Part shown: positions 28,128-36,040 of the stretch, in pieces
Layout of the letters: the number at the start of each line of letters is the position of its first letter
Numbering within the stretch: position 1 is the first letter of the stretch
From: Sulfurifustis variabilis
Lineage (GTDB): Bacteria > Pseudomonadota > Gammaproteobacteria > Acidiferrobacterales > Sulfurifustaceae
Length of the DNA: 64,000 bases
Assembly (NCBI RefSeq): GCF_002355415.1
Contig: NZ_AP014936.1
Span: forward strand, 372,001-436,000
Reading direction: 5' to 3'
Notes under the pieces: generated by a model
Seen by the model: only the letters and a program-made list of their open reading frames with translations
What the model was told of the DNA's origin: nothing
The model's database searches: none
Translations under genes and position numbers: made by a program

Positions 28128-28173
28128 CACTATCTCAGCGCAACATGACAGATCGGTGAATCGGAAATGACCG
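28128..28173 (-). promoter_or_regulatory. Extended PhoB box of pstS
   Basis: Minus-strand half-sites CGGTCAT (28173-28167), GATTCAC (28162-28156) and CTGTCAT (28151-28145) are spaced exactly 11 bp apart; a weaker CGCTGAG at 28140 keeps the phase. GATAGT (28133-28128) lies where the -10 element is expected. The pstS ATG is 44 bp further on. Confidence 0.75.
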
Positions 28174-28235
28174 TGTGATGACGGCCAGGCCCGCGGTGAT
28201 TGCGCCGGGTCCTGGCGTCTCGCGCCTGGAGGCGG

Positions 28236-28679
28236 TCAGCGCAAGCGGTAGGAGGCGTGACAAGCCACGCACTGGCGGGTGAGCTCCGCGAGCGCGTTCA
28301 GCGCCGGCCGCATTTCGCCTGTCACTTGTGCCTCCTGCGCCACGCGTGCGAACCGGCTGGCGGAGCGGTGCATGGCGGTGCCGATGTCCTGCATCGGCTT
28401 GGGCATCAATGGCGCCATGTGCGACGCGCCGTGACTATGGAGCGAGCTCATGCCGATACGGTTCTCGGCGATCTCGGCTGCCTGCTCGAACCTGCCGCCG
28501 GCGAGCGCCGCCTGGATCTCGCCCATGGCGGCGAGGTGGTCGCGCATGTTGGCGAGCATGTGCTCCTGCATCGGGGCGGGCATCTGCACGAGCTCGCGCC
28601 CTTGGACCGCGTATGTCCACATCGGGACGACGATTGCGAGGGCCATGGAGGCGACAAAGACCAGGTTGCGCATTTTCAT
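28236..28679 (-). CDS. Small membrane-anchored c-type cytochrome (c'-like, C-terminal CVACH)
   Basis: The 147-residue protein has an N-terminal hydrophobic segment (about 5-25, [19 protein letters not shown]) that acts as signal or anchor. A helical region rich in methionine and histidine follows, and a single haem-binding CVACH is nine residues from the end. A haem site at the extreme C-terminus is the layout of cytochrome c'-type four-helix proteins. The ATG at 28679 is one of several possible starts (28709, 28673). It lies between acr3 and pstS on the same strand, and the 3' part of the acr3 frame overlaps it out of frame. Its redox partner is unknown. Confidence 0.75.
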   Translation of the reverse strand: MKMRNLVFVASMALAIVVPMWTYAVQGRELVQMPAPMQEHMLANMRDHLAAMGEIQAALAGGRFEQAAEIAENRIGMSSLHSHGASHMAPLMPKPMQDIGTAMHRSASRFARVAQEAQVTGEMRPALNALAELTRQCVACHASYRLR

Positions 28680-29838
28680 CTCGATCGGGATGGCGTTGAA
28701 GAAGGTCACCGCGCGCAGGCGCGTGGATGGCCGCCGGGCAGCACTGCGCGTAGCCGGGTACTCCAGGTCGCCGCTCGTACCAGTCGCGTGTCCGGTTGAC
28801 GATGTTCGCGACGGCGAGCATGACCGGGACTTCGACGAGTACGCCCACGACGGTGGCGAGCGCCGCGCCGGAGGCGAAGCCGAAGAGGGCGATCGCGGTC
28901 GCCACGGCGAGCTCGAAGAAGTTGCTGGCGCCGATCAGCGCCGAAGGACCGGCCACGCAGTGCGGCGAGCGCAGCCCCCGGTTCAGCAGATAGGCGAGAC
29001 CGGAGTTGAAGATCACCTGAAGGAGGATCGGAACAGCGAGCAGCAGGATCACGAGCGGCTGCCCGAGGATCTGTCCGCCCTGGAAACCGAAGAGCAGCAC
29101 GAGCGTCGCCAGCAGCGCCGCGAGCGAGACCGGTCCGAGGGACCGGATCACGCGCGCGAGCCGGGCCCTGCCATCCGGCCGCCTCAGGATCGACCGGCGC
29201 ACGAGGTGCGCGGCGGCAAGCGGCGCCGCGATGTAGAGCCCGACGGACAGAAGCAGCGTGTCCCACGGCACGACGATGGCCGTCATGCCGAGGAGCAGGG
29301 CCACGATCGGCGCGAACGCGAACACCATGATCACGTCGTTCAGCGCCACTTGGGTGAGGGTGAAGTGCGGCTCACCGCGCGTCAGGTGGCTCCAGACGAA
29401 CACCATGGCGGTGCAGGGTGCGGCAGCGAGCAGAATGAGGCCCGCGATGTAGGAGTCGATCTGATCCGCAGGCAGCCACGGCCGGAAAAGCGTGCCGATG
29501 AAAAGCCAGCCGAGGAGGGCCATCGAGAAAGGCTTCACGCCCCAGTTCACGAGCAGCGTCACTCCGATGCCTTTCCAGTGCGCGGTCACGCGGCGCAGCA
29601 CCGCGAAGTCCACCTTGAGGAGCATCGGGAAGATCATGAGCCAGATGAGGGCGGCAACCGGCAGGTTGATGCGGGCGACTTCGATCTGTCCGACGGCCTG
29701 GAACGCCGGCGCGAACAGGCGTCCGAGCGCGATGCCGGCGACGACGCACAACAACACCCACGCCGTGAGGTAGCGCTCGAATACGCCGAGCTGCGCGCCG
29801 GCCGGCTGTTTCCCCGTCGTTTCGCATTGGGCGCTCAT
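28435..29838 (-). CDS. acr3: Arsenite efflux transporter ACR3, 3' end probably frameshifted
   Basis: ACR3 exports arsenite across the inner membrane. Ten hydrophobic segments are visible, with the family motifs [18 protein letters not shown] and [21 protein letters not shown] plus [10 protein letters not shown]. Homologous proteins end shortly after a segment like [10 protein letters not shown], near residue 360 here. This frame instead runs on for about 100 residues of Arg/Pro/Ala-rich sequence that is a shadow of the cytochrome gene. A +1 shift would meet TGA at 28706-28708. So a one-base change near 28710-28760 (real or assembly error) may have removed the native stop. The ATG at 29838 overlaps the arsC stop by 4 bp (ATGA). 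Confidence 0.88.
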   Translation of the reverse strand: MSAQCETTGKQPAGAQLGVFERYLTAWVLLCVVAGIALGRLFAPAFQAVGQIEVARINLPVAALIWLMIFPMLLKVDFAVLRRVTAHWKGIGVTLLVNWGVKPFSMALLGWLFIGTLFRPWLPADQIDSYIAGLILLAAAPCTAMVFVWSHLTRGEPHFTLTQVALNDVIMVFAFAPIVALLLGMTAIVVPWDTLLLSVGLYIAAPLAAAHLVRRSILRRPDGRARLARVIRSLGPVSLAALLATLVLLFGFQGGQILGQPLVILLLAVPILLQVIFNSGLAYLLNRGLRSPHCVAGPSALIGASNFFELAVATAIALFGFASGAALATVVGVLVEVPVMLAVANIVNRTRDWYERRPGVPGYAQCCPAAIHAPARGDLLQRHPDRDENAQPGLCRLHGPRNRRPDVDIRGPRARARADARPDAGAHARQHARPPRRHGRDPGGARRRQVRAGSRDRREPYRHELAP

Positions 29839-30287
29839 CGTTCCTCCTCGCTGGCCGCCATCATCTTGAGGCCGCCGATCATGCCCTCGATTTCCGCGCG
29901 TATCTGGTCCCGCACGGCGCGGAACTTGGCCATGATCTGGTCTTCGCTGCCCGTCGCCTTCGCCGGGTCCTCGAACGGCATGTGCTTCTTTCTCACGTGC
30001 GGCGGCAACACCGGGCAGTGCTCGTCCGCGTGGCCGCAGACGGTGACGACGAGGTCGGCCCATTCGAGCATCTGCGGCGTCACGCGCGTCGATTCCTGGC
30101 GCGAGATATCGACGCCCGCCTCGTGCATCACCGCGATCGCGCGCGGATTCTTCCCGTGCGCTTCGATGCCGGCGGACTGCGCTTCCAGCCACGCGCCGCC
30201 CAGGCGGTTCGCCCACCCTTCGGCCATCTGCGACCGGCAGGAGTTGCCGGTGCAGAGAAAAAGCACGCGCGCCTTGCGCTTGTACAT
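29835..30287 (-). CDS. arsC: Arsenate reductase, thioredoxin-linked (LMW phosphatase fold)
   Basis: ArsC reduces arsenate to arsenite for export. The 150-residue protein starts [20 protein letters not shown] with the P-loop C-x5-R of low-molecular-weight phosphatases. It carries the two further redox cysteines in [13 protein letters not shown], which places it in the thioredoxin-coupled class. The start at 30287 removes a shadow extension. It is 5 bp after the ATP-grasp gene and overlaps acr3, so the operon is tightly coupled. A thioredoxin gene lies 6.5 kb downstream on the same strand. Confidence 0.94.
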   Translation of the reverse strand: MYKRKARVLFLCTGNSCRSQMAEGWANRLGGAWLEAQSAGIEAHGKNPRAIAVMHEAGVDISRQESTRVTPQMLEWADLVVTVCGHADEHCPVLPPHVRKKHMPFEDPAKATGSEDQIMAKFRAVRDQIRAEIEGMIGGLKMMAASEEER

Positions 30288-30292
30288 GATTG

Positions 30293-31615
30293 CTAGTCCT
30301 GTCCGCAGCGTTGCGGGTTCGGAATGGCAGTGAGTGCCGGCGTTACGACGAACGCCGGGGCGAAGCCGCCACCCGTCGTCCGGAAGTTGGTCGTCTGCCC
30401 CTGATAGAGCCGCGCCGCAAGAAGCTGCACCTCGCCGTCGTACACGTAATTGCGTACGTCGAATTTGAGAGGCGCTTCGCCGTCGGGCACTCGCCGCTCG
30501 GTGGGCGGTATCAGCGCCTGCGCGACGTAATCTCCACGCCGGATCTCGTCCCAGACCCGGCGCGTGAGCTTGTCGCCCCGATAGGCCGCGCGGCTGCCGA
30601 AGCCCGCGGCCGGCTTGAAGAAGAGCCGCCGACGGGCGGCCCACAGCGCGTCCGCGTCCGCTTCGTTCACGAGCACCGTCTCGGCGATTCCTCGCCTGAG
30701 CGTCCGAAGGCTCTCCTCGTTGACGCCCCAGGACTTCAGCCGGGCCGCATCGGTCAGGAGCGCAAGGTTGCGCTTGTCCGCGTAGAGCGCGTGTGTCCGC
30801 GGGTGCGGCGTGACGACGACGGCGCCGGCGAAGTAGGCATCGCGCAACGCCGCATGCTCCGGCTGGTCGAAGTAAAAATCGGTCACGCGGTTGTAAACGA
30901 GGTCGATGGGCTCATCGCCGTATCGGAGCGCGCCGTCGCGGAAAGTCAGCTCGCCGGCGTCCGCGACTACCGTTTCAAACCCGGCGCCCTGGAAAAGGCG
31001 CTCGAACAGCAGGAACTCGGGATACAGGTACTGCACCGCCGGAGCGTCATCGACGATGGCGACGCGCCGCAATGGGGTATTGCCGCGTTGCAGACGCCAC
31101 TCCCTGGTAAACATGTCGAGGAAGGCGGCCTCGAGCGCCCCGGGACGCGGCCCGCTCAGCAGCGGCTCGATATCGGCACAGCAGGCGCGGTGCGCACCGG
31201 TCAGGACGACATTCAGCAGCGGCCCGCCGGCGTTGGTGTTGATCTCGATGAGGCGCGGCCCGTCGGCCCCCAGATGGAAGTCGTACCCGAGGAATGCCCC
31301 CCGCGGACCCCACTCGGGCCGCGCGACCGCGGGCGCCCGAGCGAGCACCGCGTCCCGGTAGGCGGGCAGCGCGACGACGGATTCGATCGCCCGGATTACG
31401 CGCGACATGTGCCCGACCTCGTCCGGGGTCAGGAACACGGCCGTCGAGGCGAACAGGTGCGGCCGATCCACCGCCAGATCGCGGATGCGCGGGTCCGCCA
31501 GCGCGGCCTCGAGCTGGAGCCAGAGCTGTTTGGGATCGACCATGCGGCAGGCGCAACCGGCGTTAAGCGCGCCGGCCAGCTGGCTTTGGTCGATCACCGG
31601 CGGCACAGTCGACAT
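30293..31615 (-). CDS. ATP-grasp-type enzyme inside the ars operon (440 aa)
   Basis: The second gene of the ars operon encodes a soluble 440-residue protein of no recognised named family. Its centre has [14 protein letters not shown] (near 120-135), the Mg2+-binding EIN pattern of ATP-grasp enzymes. Later segments are [18 protein letters not shown] (near 335) and the C-terminal [20 protein letters not shown] with [15 protein letters not shown]. The order suggests a permuted ATP-grasp or glutathionylspermidine-synthase-like fold. Cysteine clusters GCAC (near 20-23) and CC (near 145) might bind arsenite. It starts 17 bp after arsR and ends 5 bp before arsC. A ligase making a thiol or peptide adduct for arsenic handling is possible but unproven. 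Confidence 0.75.
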   Translation of the reverse strand: MSTVPPVIDQSQLAGALNAGCACRMVDPKQLWLQLEAALADPRIRDLAVDRPHLFASTAVFLTPDEVGHMSRVIRAIESVVALPAYRDAVLARAPAVARPEWGPRGAFLGYDFHLGADGPRLIEINTNAGGPLLNVVLTGAHRACCADIEPLLSGPRPGALEAAFLDMFTREWRLQRGNTPLRRVAIVDDAPAVQYLYPEFLLFERLFQGAGFETVVADAGELTFRDGALRYGDEPIDLVYNRVTDFYFDQPEHAALRDAYFAGAVVVTPHPRTHALYADKRNLALLTDAARLKSWGVNEESLRTLRRGIAETVLVNEADADALWAARRRLFFKPAAGFGSRAAYRGDKLTRRVWDEIRRGDYVAQALIPPTERRVPDGEAPLKFDVRNYVYDGEVQLLAARLYQGQTTNFRTTGGGFAPAFVVTPALTAIPNPQRCGQD

Positions 31616-31631
31616 GACTCCAATTTCTCCT

Positions 31632-31985
31632 TCACGCGCAGCAGCGCGACGGCGGCCGGTTCGGCGCGCGCCGTATCGCCCGACGATCCTTGACGAACGG
31701 CGCCTTTCCGCCGTTGTGGGTGGCGGTCTTTCCGAGCACTTCCCGGGCCCAAGCGGGGAGATCGGGGTTGATCCGGTAATGGACCCAAAGTCCCTCGCGG
31801 CGATCGACCACGATCTCGTTCTCGCGCAGCAGCGCCAGATGCCGGGAAATCTTCGGTTGCGGCTGTTCGAGCGCGTGGGTCAACTCGCACACACAGAGTT
31901 CTTGCTCGGTGGTGAGGAGCAGCAGCAGTCGCAGCCGCGTCTCATCGGACAGAGCGGTGAACAGGGTGAGGGGGTCGAGGGTCAT
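31632..31985 (-). CDS. arsR: Arsenite-responsive repressor ArsR
   Basis: ArsR represses the ars operon until arsenite binds its cysteines. The 117-residue winged-helix protein has the metal-binding motif ELCVCEL (near 29-35) and the DNA-recognition helix region PQPKISRHLALLRENEIV. It ends in Cys-Cys-Ala, which may add a further thiol ligand. The ATG lies 7 bp after a strong -10 element, so its mRNA is predicted to be leaderless. It heads arsR-(ATP-grasp)-arsC-acr3. Confidence 0.95.
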   Translation of the reverse strand: MTLDPLTLFTALSDETRLRLLLLLTTEQELCVCELTHALEQPQPKISRHLALLRENEIVVDRREGLWVHYRINPDLPAWAREVLGKTATHNGGKAPFVKDRRAIRRAPNRPPSRCCA

Positions 31986-31991
31986 GCGGCA

Positions 31992-32019
31992 AATATACGC
32001 GCGTGGTATATATGTGCAA
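31992..32019 (-). promoter_or_regulatory. ars promoter with overlapping A/T-rich operator
   Basis: On the minus strand TTGCAC (32019-32014) and TATATT (31997-31992) are 16 bp apart. The interval holds the inverted repeat ATATAC (31993-31998) / GTATAT (32006-32011), and further ATATAT runs flank the -35, as expected for an ArsR operator that blocks RNA polymerase. Transcription should start at about 31985, the A of the arsR ATG. Confidence 0.65.
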
Positions 32020-32118
32020 GCGAATATATTACAGCGGCAGGCCGCCCAGAGCGGGGAATGGGCGCGTCAGCGCCCGACGCCGAGGTGACGAACCCGTTAC
32101 GGTGGGACGAGGGCCCGG

Positions 32119-33438
32119 CTAAGCGGGCGTCGCGCGCGCGGGGATTTCGGCGCGGATGACGCGGCTGCCGGGAAACACGCACGTGAACACGCTGCCCTGG
32201 CCGAGCTCGCTCGCGATGCGGAGCTCCGCGTCGTGCCGGAGGAGTACGTGCTTCACGATCGAGAGGCCGAGGCCGGTGCCGCCGGAGGCGCGCGAGCGCG
32301 CCGTATCGACGCGGTAGAAACGCTCGGTGAGGTGAGGAATGTGCTCGGGCGCGATACCCTCGCCGGTGTCTTCGACCGAGAACTTCGCGCCTTCGCGGTC
32401 GGCGACCCAGCGGAGGCGGATGGCGCCGCCCTTCGCCGTGTGACGGACGGCGTTGTTGACGAGGTTCGAGAATGCGCTGTGCAGCTCGTCCCGGCTCCCG
32501 AGCAGCGAGAGATCCGGCTGCGCCTCGAGGGTAATCGCGTGGTTGCCCGCGCTCAGGAGTTCGGCCTGCTCCCTGAGGCCCGCGAGCAGGGCGGGCACGT
32601 CGACCGGCTCTTCCCGCGTGCGCGGCGCAGTTTCGAGCCGTGACAGCGTGAGCAGATCGTTGACCAGCCGCTGCATGCGCGTGGCCTGCTCATGCATCGT
32701 GGCGAAGTGCTGGCGCAGGCTTTCGGGGAGCTCGGCTTCCATGCCGTGCAGCGTCTCCAGGTAACCGCTCAGCACCGTGAGCGGGGTGCGTAGCTCGTGC
32801 GAGGCGTTGGCGACGAAGGTCCGTCGCATCTGCTCCAGTTGGACCACGCGCGTCACGTCGCGGGCGAGGATAAGCTTCTGGCTCGCCCCGAAAGGTATGA
32901 CCTGAACCTGTAATGTGACGTCGAGGTTCGACGGCGAGGGCATCTCGAAGGGCTCGGAGTAGTCGCCGCCCTGGTAATAGCGCGTGAAGTCGGGATCGCG
33001 CAGGAGGTTGGAAAGTCGCATACCGGCATCGCGCGGGAAATGGATGCCGAGCAGGCGGCGCGCCGCCGAGTTGGCCCATTCGATCTCGCCGTGCTGCGCC
33101 ATGATGACCACCGCGTCCGGCATCACCGCGGCCGCGCTCTGGAACCGTTCGATCATCCCCGTGAGCCGGTCCTCTCTCTGGCCGCTCTGCCGAACCAGCT
33201 TGCGGATCTCCTTGAAGACGTCGCCCCACAACCCTTCCGCCTCCGGTACCTCCTCACCCCGTCGTCGGTTCAGGAGCCAGCGGTGCAGCAGGTGGAGCTG
33301 TCGCAGATTGGCACCGATATAGAGGATGAGCCCGGCGGCGGCGCCCAGAAACGGGCGTCCGAGAATGAGTCCGAGCAACAGGCCGCCGGCCACGATTGTG
33401 ACGATGACCCAAAACTCACGCCAGACGCTCGGGTGCAC
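32119..33438 (-). CDS. phoR: Phosphate-regulon sensor kinase PhoR
   Basis: PhoR is the inner-membrane histidine kinase that phosphorylates PhoB under phosphate limitation. The 439-residue protein has two short N-terminal membrane segments (about 10-45), a PAS domain (about 95-200), the phospho-acceptor helix FVANASHELRTPLTVLSGYL with the H-box histidine, and an ATPase domain with N-box NLVNNAVRHT, EDTGEGIAPEHI and GGTGLGLSIVKHV. It starts 7 bp after phoB. The next gene on the strand is arsR. Confidence 0.96.
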   Translation of the reverse strand: MHPSVWREFWVIVTIVAGGLLLGLILGRPFLGAAAGLILYIGANLRQLHLLHRWLLNRRRGEEVPEAEGLWGDVFKEIRKLVRQSGQREDRLTGMIERFQSAAAVMPDAVVIMAQHGEIEWANSAARRLLGIHFPRDAGMRLSNLLRDPDFTRYYQGGDYSEPFEMPSPSNLDVTLQVQVIPFGASQKLILARDVTRVVQLEQMRRTFVANASHELRTPLTVLSGYLETLHGMEAELPESLRQHFATMHEQATRMQRLVNDLLTLSRLETAPRTREEPVDVPALLAGLREQAELLSAGNHAITLEAQPDLSLLGSRDELHSAFSNLVNNAVRHTAKGGAIRLRWVADREGAKFSVEDTGEGIAPEHIPHLTERFYRVDTARSRASGGTGLGLSIVKHVLLRHDAELRIASELGQGSVFTCVFPGSRVIRAEIPARATPA

Positions 33439-33445
33439 GCGCGCC

Positions 33446-34135
33446 TCAGGCTTGGGCCGAGAAGCGGTAACCCGCCCCGCGCACCGTCTGGATGAGCCGG
33501 TCGTGCCCCGTCGGCGTCAGCGCCTTGCGAAGGCGGCGGATGTGTACGTCGACAGTCCGTTCTTCCACATAGACGTTCTCGCCCCAAACGCCGTTCAACA
33601 GACGCTCGCGGCTGTGAACCCGCTCCGGATGGGTCATGAAGAAGTGCAGCAGGCGAAACTCCGTCGGACCGACTTCGACCGCCTGTCCGTGCGCGGTGAC
33701 CCGGTGTGTGACGGGGTCGATCGAAAGCCCGTCCGTCTCGACCGCGACCTCGGTGGCGTGTGGGGTGGTGCGGCGCAGCAGCGCCTTGATGCGCGCGAGC
33801 AGCTCGCGCGGCGAGAACGGCTTCGTAACGTAGTCGTCCGCACCGCTGTCGAGTCCCCGTACCTTGTCCTCCTCCTCGACGCGTGCCGTCAGCATCACGA
33901 TCGGGATGCGGCTGGTGAGTTTCTCGTGACGCAGGCGCCGTGCGTACTCCATGCCGCTTACGCCGGGCATCATCCAGTCCAGGAGGATCAGGTCGGGCAT
34001 GTCCGCCAGGATCTTGTGCCGGGCCTCGTTGGCGTCGGACGCTTCGATGCACTGGTATCCCGCCTGGTTCAGCGCCAGGCAGACCATCTGGCGGATCGCG
34101 GGCTCGTCGTCGACAATCAGGATCTTCGCAGGCAT
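33446..34135 (-). CDS. phoB: Phosphate-regulon response regulator PhoB
   Basis: PhoB activates Pho promoters by binding 11-bp direct repeats such as those found upstream of pstS and pstC. The 229-residue protein (standard length) has a receiver domain with the acidic pocket DDE and phospho-acceptor aspartate in [10 protein letters not shown], conserved threonine in MLTAR and lysine in YVTKPFSP. An OmpR-type winged helix follows, ending with [13 protein letters not shown] and VRGAGYRFS. The start at ATG 34135 removes 23 upstream codons that have no family match. Confidence 0.96.
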   Translation of the reverse strand: MPAKILIVDDEPAIRQMVCLALNQAGYQCIEASDANEARHKILADMPDLILLDWMMPGVSGMEYARRLRHEKLTSRIPIVMLTARVEEEDKVRGLDSGADDYVTKPFSPRELLARIKALLRRTTPHATEVAVETDGLSIDPVTHRVTAHGQAVEVGPTEFRLLHFFMTHPERVHSRERLLNGVWGENVYVEERTVDVHIRRLRKALTPTGHDRLIQTVRGAGYRFSAQA

Positions 34136-34174
34136 GAGGGAACCGGGAGAAGGCCTTCGATGCCGAGGCATTTC

Positions 34175-34192
34175 ATACCATAAATATGACAT
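34175..34192 (-). promoter_or_regulatory. Weak PhoB box upstream of phoB (possible autoregulation)
   Basis: On the minus strand ATGTCAT (34192-34186) is followed 11 bp later by ATGGTAT (34181-34175). The first half-site is good and the second has three mismatches to CTGTCAT. The place, about 40 bp before the phoB ATG, suits autoregulation as known for E. coli phoBR. Confidence 0.4.
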
Positions 34193-34287
34193 TTTGGTTA
34201 CCATTACGCGCTCGTTGCGGACCGGTATTTCCTACGAAGCGGTATATTTCGCGGAATCCCGCGAGCGGCACACAGGGCCCCAGGCGC

Positions 34288-34668
34288 ATGCGCAAGAACA
34301 CCATTCGACCGACCGATATCAAGCTTCACCAGAAGTCCCGAGTGCTGGAAGTCGCCTTCGAGGACGGCTCCCGCTTCAGCCTCCCCTGCGAGTACCTTCG
34401 CGTCTACTCGCCCTCGGCCGAGGTGCGCGGCCACGGTCCGGGGCAGGAGGTGTTGCAGGTCGGCAAGGAGAACGTGAACATCACCAACATCGAGCCGGTC
34501 GGCACGTATGCCGTCTGTCTGCACTTCGACGACGGGCACAGCACGGGCATTTATTCATGGGACTGGCTCTATCATCTGGGCACCGATTTCGACGAGCTCT
34601 GGGCGCAGTACCTGGAGCGCCTCGAGAAGGCCGGCCACAAGCGGAAGCCGGCGCCGGCCGCCGGTTGA
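34288..34668 (+). CDS. DUF971 protein (gamma-butyrobetaine hydroxylase-like N-terminal domain)
   Basis: The 126-residue protein matches DUF971: [35 protein letters not shown], a [19 protein letters not shown] segment and WDWLYHLG. This small domain also forms the N-terminus of gamma-butyrobetaine hydroxylase and occurs alone in many proteobacteria, often beside hslVU or ubiE; its role is not settled. The start at ATG 34288 matches family length. It ends 5 bp before ubiE and heads the ubi operon. It is divergent from phoB. Confidence 0.88.
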   Translation: MRKNTIRPTDIKLHQKSRVLEVAFEDGSRFSLPCEYLRVYSPSAEVRGHGPGQEVLQVGKENVNITNIEPVGTYAVCLHFDDGHSTGIYSWDWLYHLGTDFDELWAQYLERLEKAGHKRKPAPAAG

Positions 34669-34673
34669 AGAAC

Positions 34674-35423
34674 ATGAGCGGGCCCGAGGACACGACCCAC
34701 TTCGGTTTTCGCGAGGTGCCGACCGGCGCCAAGCGCGGACTCGTGGCCGACGTGTTCCGCTCGGTTGCCACGCGCTACGACCTGATGAACGACCTGATGT
34801 CGCTCGGGATCCATCGCTTCTGGAAACAGTTCGCGATCGGGGCGGGTGCGATCCGGCGGGGTCACCGGGTGCTCGATCTGGCGGGCGGCACCGGCGACCT
34901 CGCGGCCCGGATTGCCGAGCGCGTGGGGCCGCAGGGTCAGGTGGTGCTCGCCGACATCAACGACGCCATGCTCGAGGTCGGTCGCGCGCGCCTCGCCGAC
35001 CGCGGCATCGCGGGTAACGTGGAGTTCGTCCGCGCCGACGCCGAGTGCCTCCCCTTTCCGTCCGATTACTTCGACCGCATTACCATCGCCTTCGGACTGC
35101 GTAACGTGACCCATATCGACCGCGCACTGCGTTCTATGTACCGCGTGCTCAAGCCCGGCGGTTGCGCGCTCGTGCTCGAGTTTTCGCGGCCGCGAGAGGC
35201 CCTGCGCGCGCTCTACGACGCGTACTCGTTCAATGTGCTTCCGTTCCTCGGTCGCATCGTGGCGGGCGATGAGGGGAGCTATCGTTATCTCGCGGAGTCG
35301 ATACGCCGGCACCCGGACCAGGAGCGGTTGCGGGGGATGATGGCCGAAGCGGGGTTCGAGCGCGTGCGCTATCACAACCTGAGTGGCGGCATCGTCGCGC
35401 TGCACAAGGGTTACAAGCTTTAG
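34674..35423 (+). CDS. ubiE: Ubiquinone/menaquinone C-methyltransferase UbiE
   Basis: UbiE adds the C2 methyl group in ubiquinone (and menaquinone) synthesis with S-adenosylmethionine. The 249-residue protein has [20 protein letters not shown], the SAM-binding [15 protein letters not shown] and the family motif [17 protein letters not shown]. The start ATG is 5 bp after DUF971; ubiJ follows after 2 bp, so the genes are one operon. Confidence 0.96.
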   Translation: MSGPEDTTHFGFREVPTGAKRGLVADVFRSVATRYDLMNDLMSLGIHRFWKQFAIGAGAIRRGHRVLDLAGGTGDLAARIAERVGPQGQVVLADINDAMLEVGRARLADRGIAGNVEFVRADAECLPFPSDYFDRITIAFGLRNVTHIDRALRSMYRVLKPGGCALVLEFSRPREALRALYDAYSFNVLPFLGRIVAGDEGSYRYLAESIRRHPDQERLRGMMAEAGFERVRYHNLSGGIVALHKGYKL

Positions 35424-35425
35424 GT

Positions 35426-36040
35426 GTGGACGAGGGTTCTCCCGGGCGTGCCGCGATCCTGATCGAGGAGATCATCGATCGCCTGCTCGAGCTCGATCCG
35501 GAGACGCGCGAGCGCCTCACGAGCCTCGATGGCAAGGTCATCTGCCTCGAGCTGGCCGCCGACACGGAGCCTCTGCGCCTCTATATCGTGCCCGACAAGG
35601 CCGGGGTGCGGCTTCGGCGGGCGTATCCCGGCCTGCCCGACGTCACGATTGCCGGGACCCCGGCCGTCTTCCTTCGTCAGCTGACCGGACCCGCGGTCTC
35701 GGCCGAGCTCAAGATCCGTGGCGATGTCGACCTCGGCAGTCGCTTCCAGCGCGCCGTTTCCGGTTTCGCACCCGACTGGGAGGAGGGTTTGGCGCGGGTG
35801 GTGGGCGATTTCCCCGCTCGTCAGATTGGCAACGTCACCCGGGCCCTGGTCGATTTCGGGCGACGCGCCGTGCGCACCCTCGGACAGGACACCGCCGAGT
35901 ACCTTCTGGAGGAAGGACTCGTCGCGGCGCCGCGCGCGCGTGTACAGGCGTTTCTCAACGAGGTGGATAAGCTGCGCATGGATGTCGACCGGCTCGAGAA
36001 GCGGCTCGAGCGACTGACTGACCTGGCCCGCGATGCTTAA
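35426..36040 (+). CDS. ubiJ: Ubiquinone biosynthesis accessory factor UbiJ
   Basis: UbiJ has an SCP2 lipid-binding domain and helps organise the soluble ubiquinone-synthesis complex. The 204-residue protein has an SCP2 fold region (about 30-115) with GDVDLGSRFQRAV, and a C-terminal coiled-coil (about 165-200) rich in charged leucine repeats. It starts with GTG at 35426 directly after ubiE and its last 8 bp overlap ubiB. Confidence 0.92.
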   Translation: MDEGSPGRAAILIEEIIDRLLELDPETRERLTSLDGKVICLELAADTEPLRLYIVPDKAGVRLRRAYPGLPDVTIAGTPAVFLRQLTGPAVSAELKIRGDVDLGSRFQRAVSGFAPDWEEGLARVVGDFPARQIGNVTRALVDFGRRAVRTLGQDTAEYLLEEGLVAAPRARVQAFLNEVDKLRMDVDRLEKRLERLTDLARDA

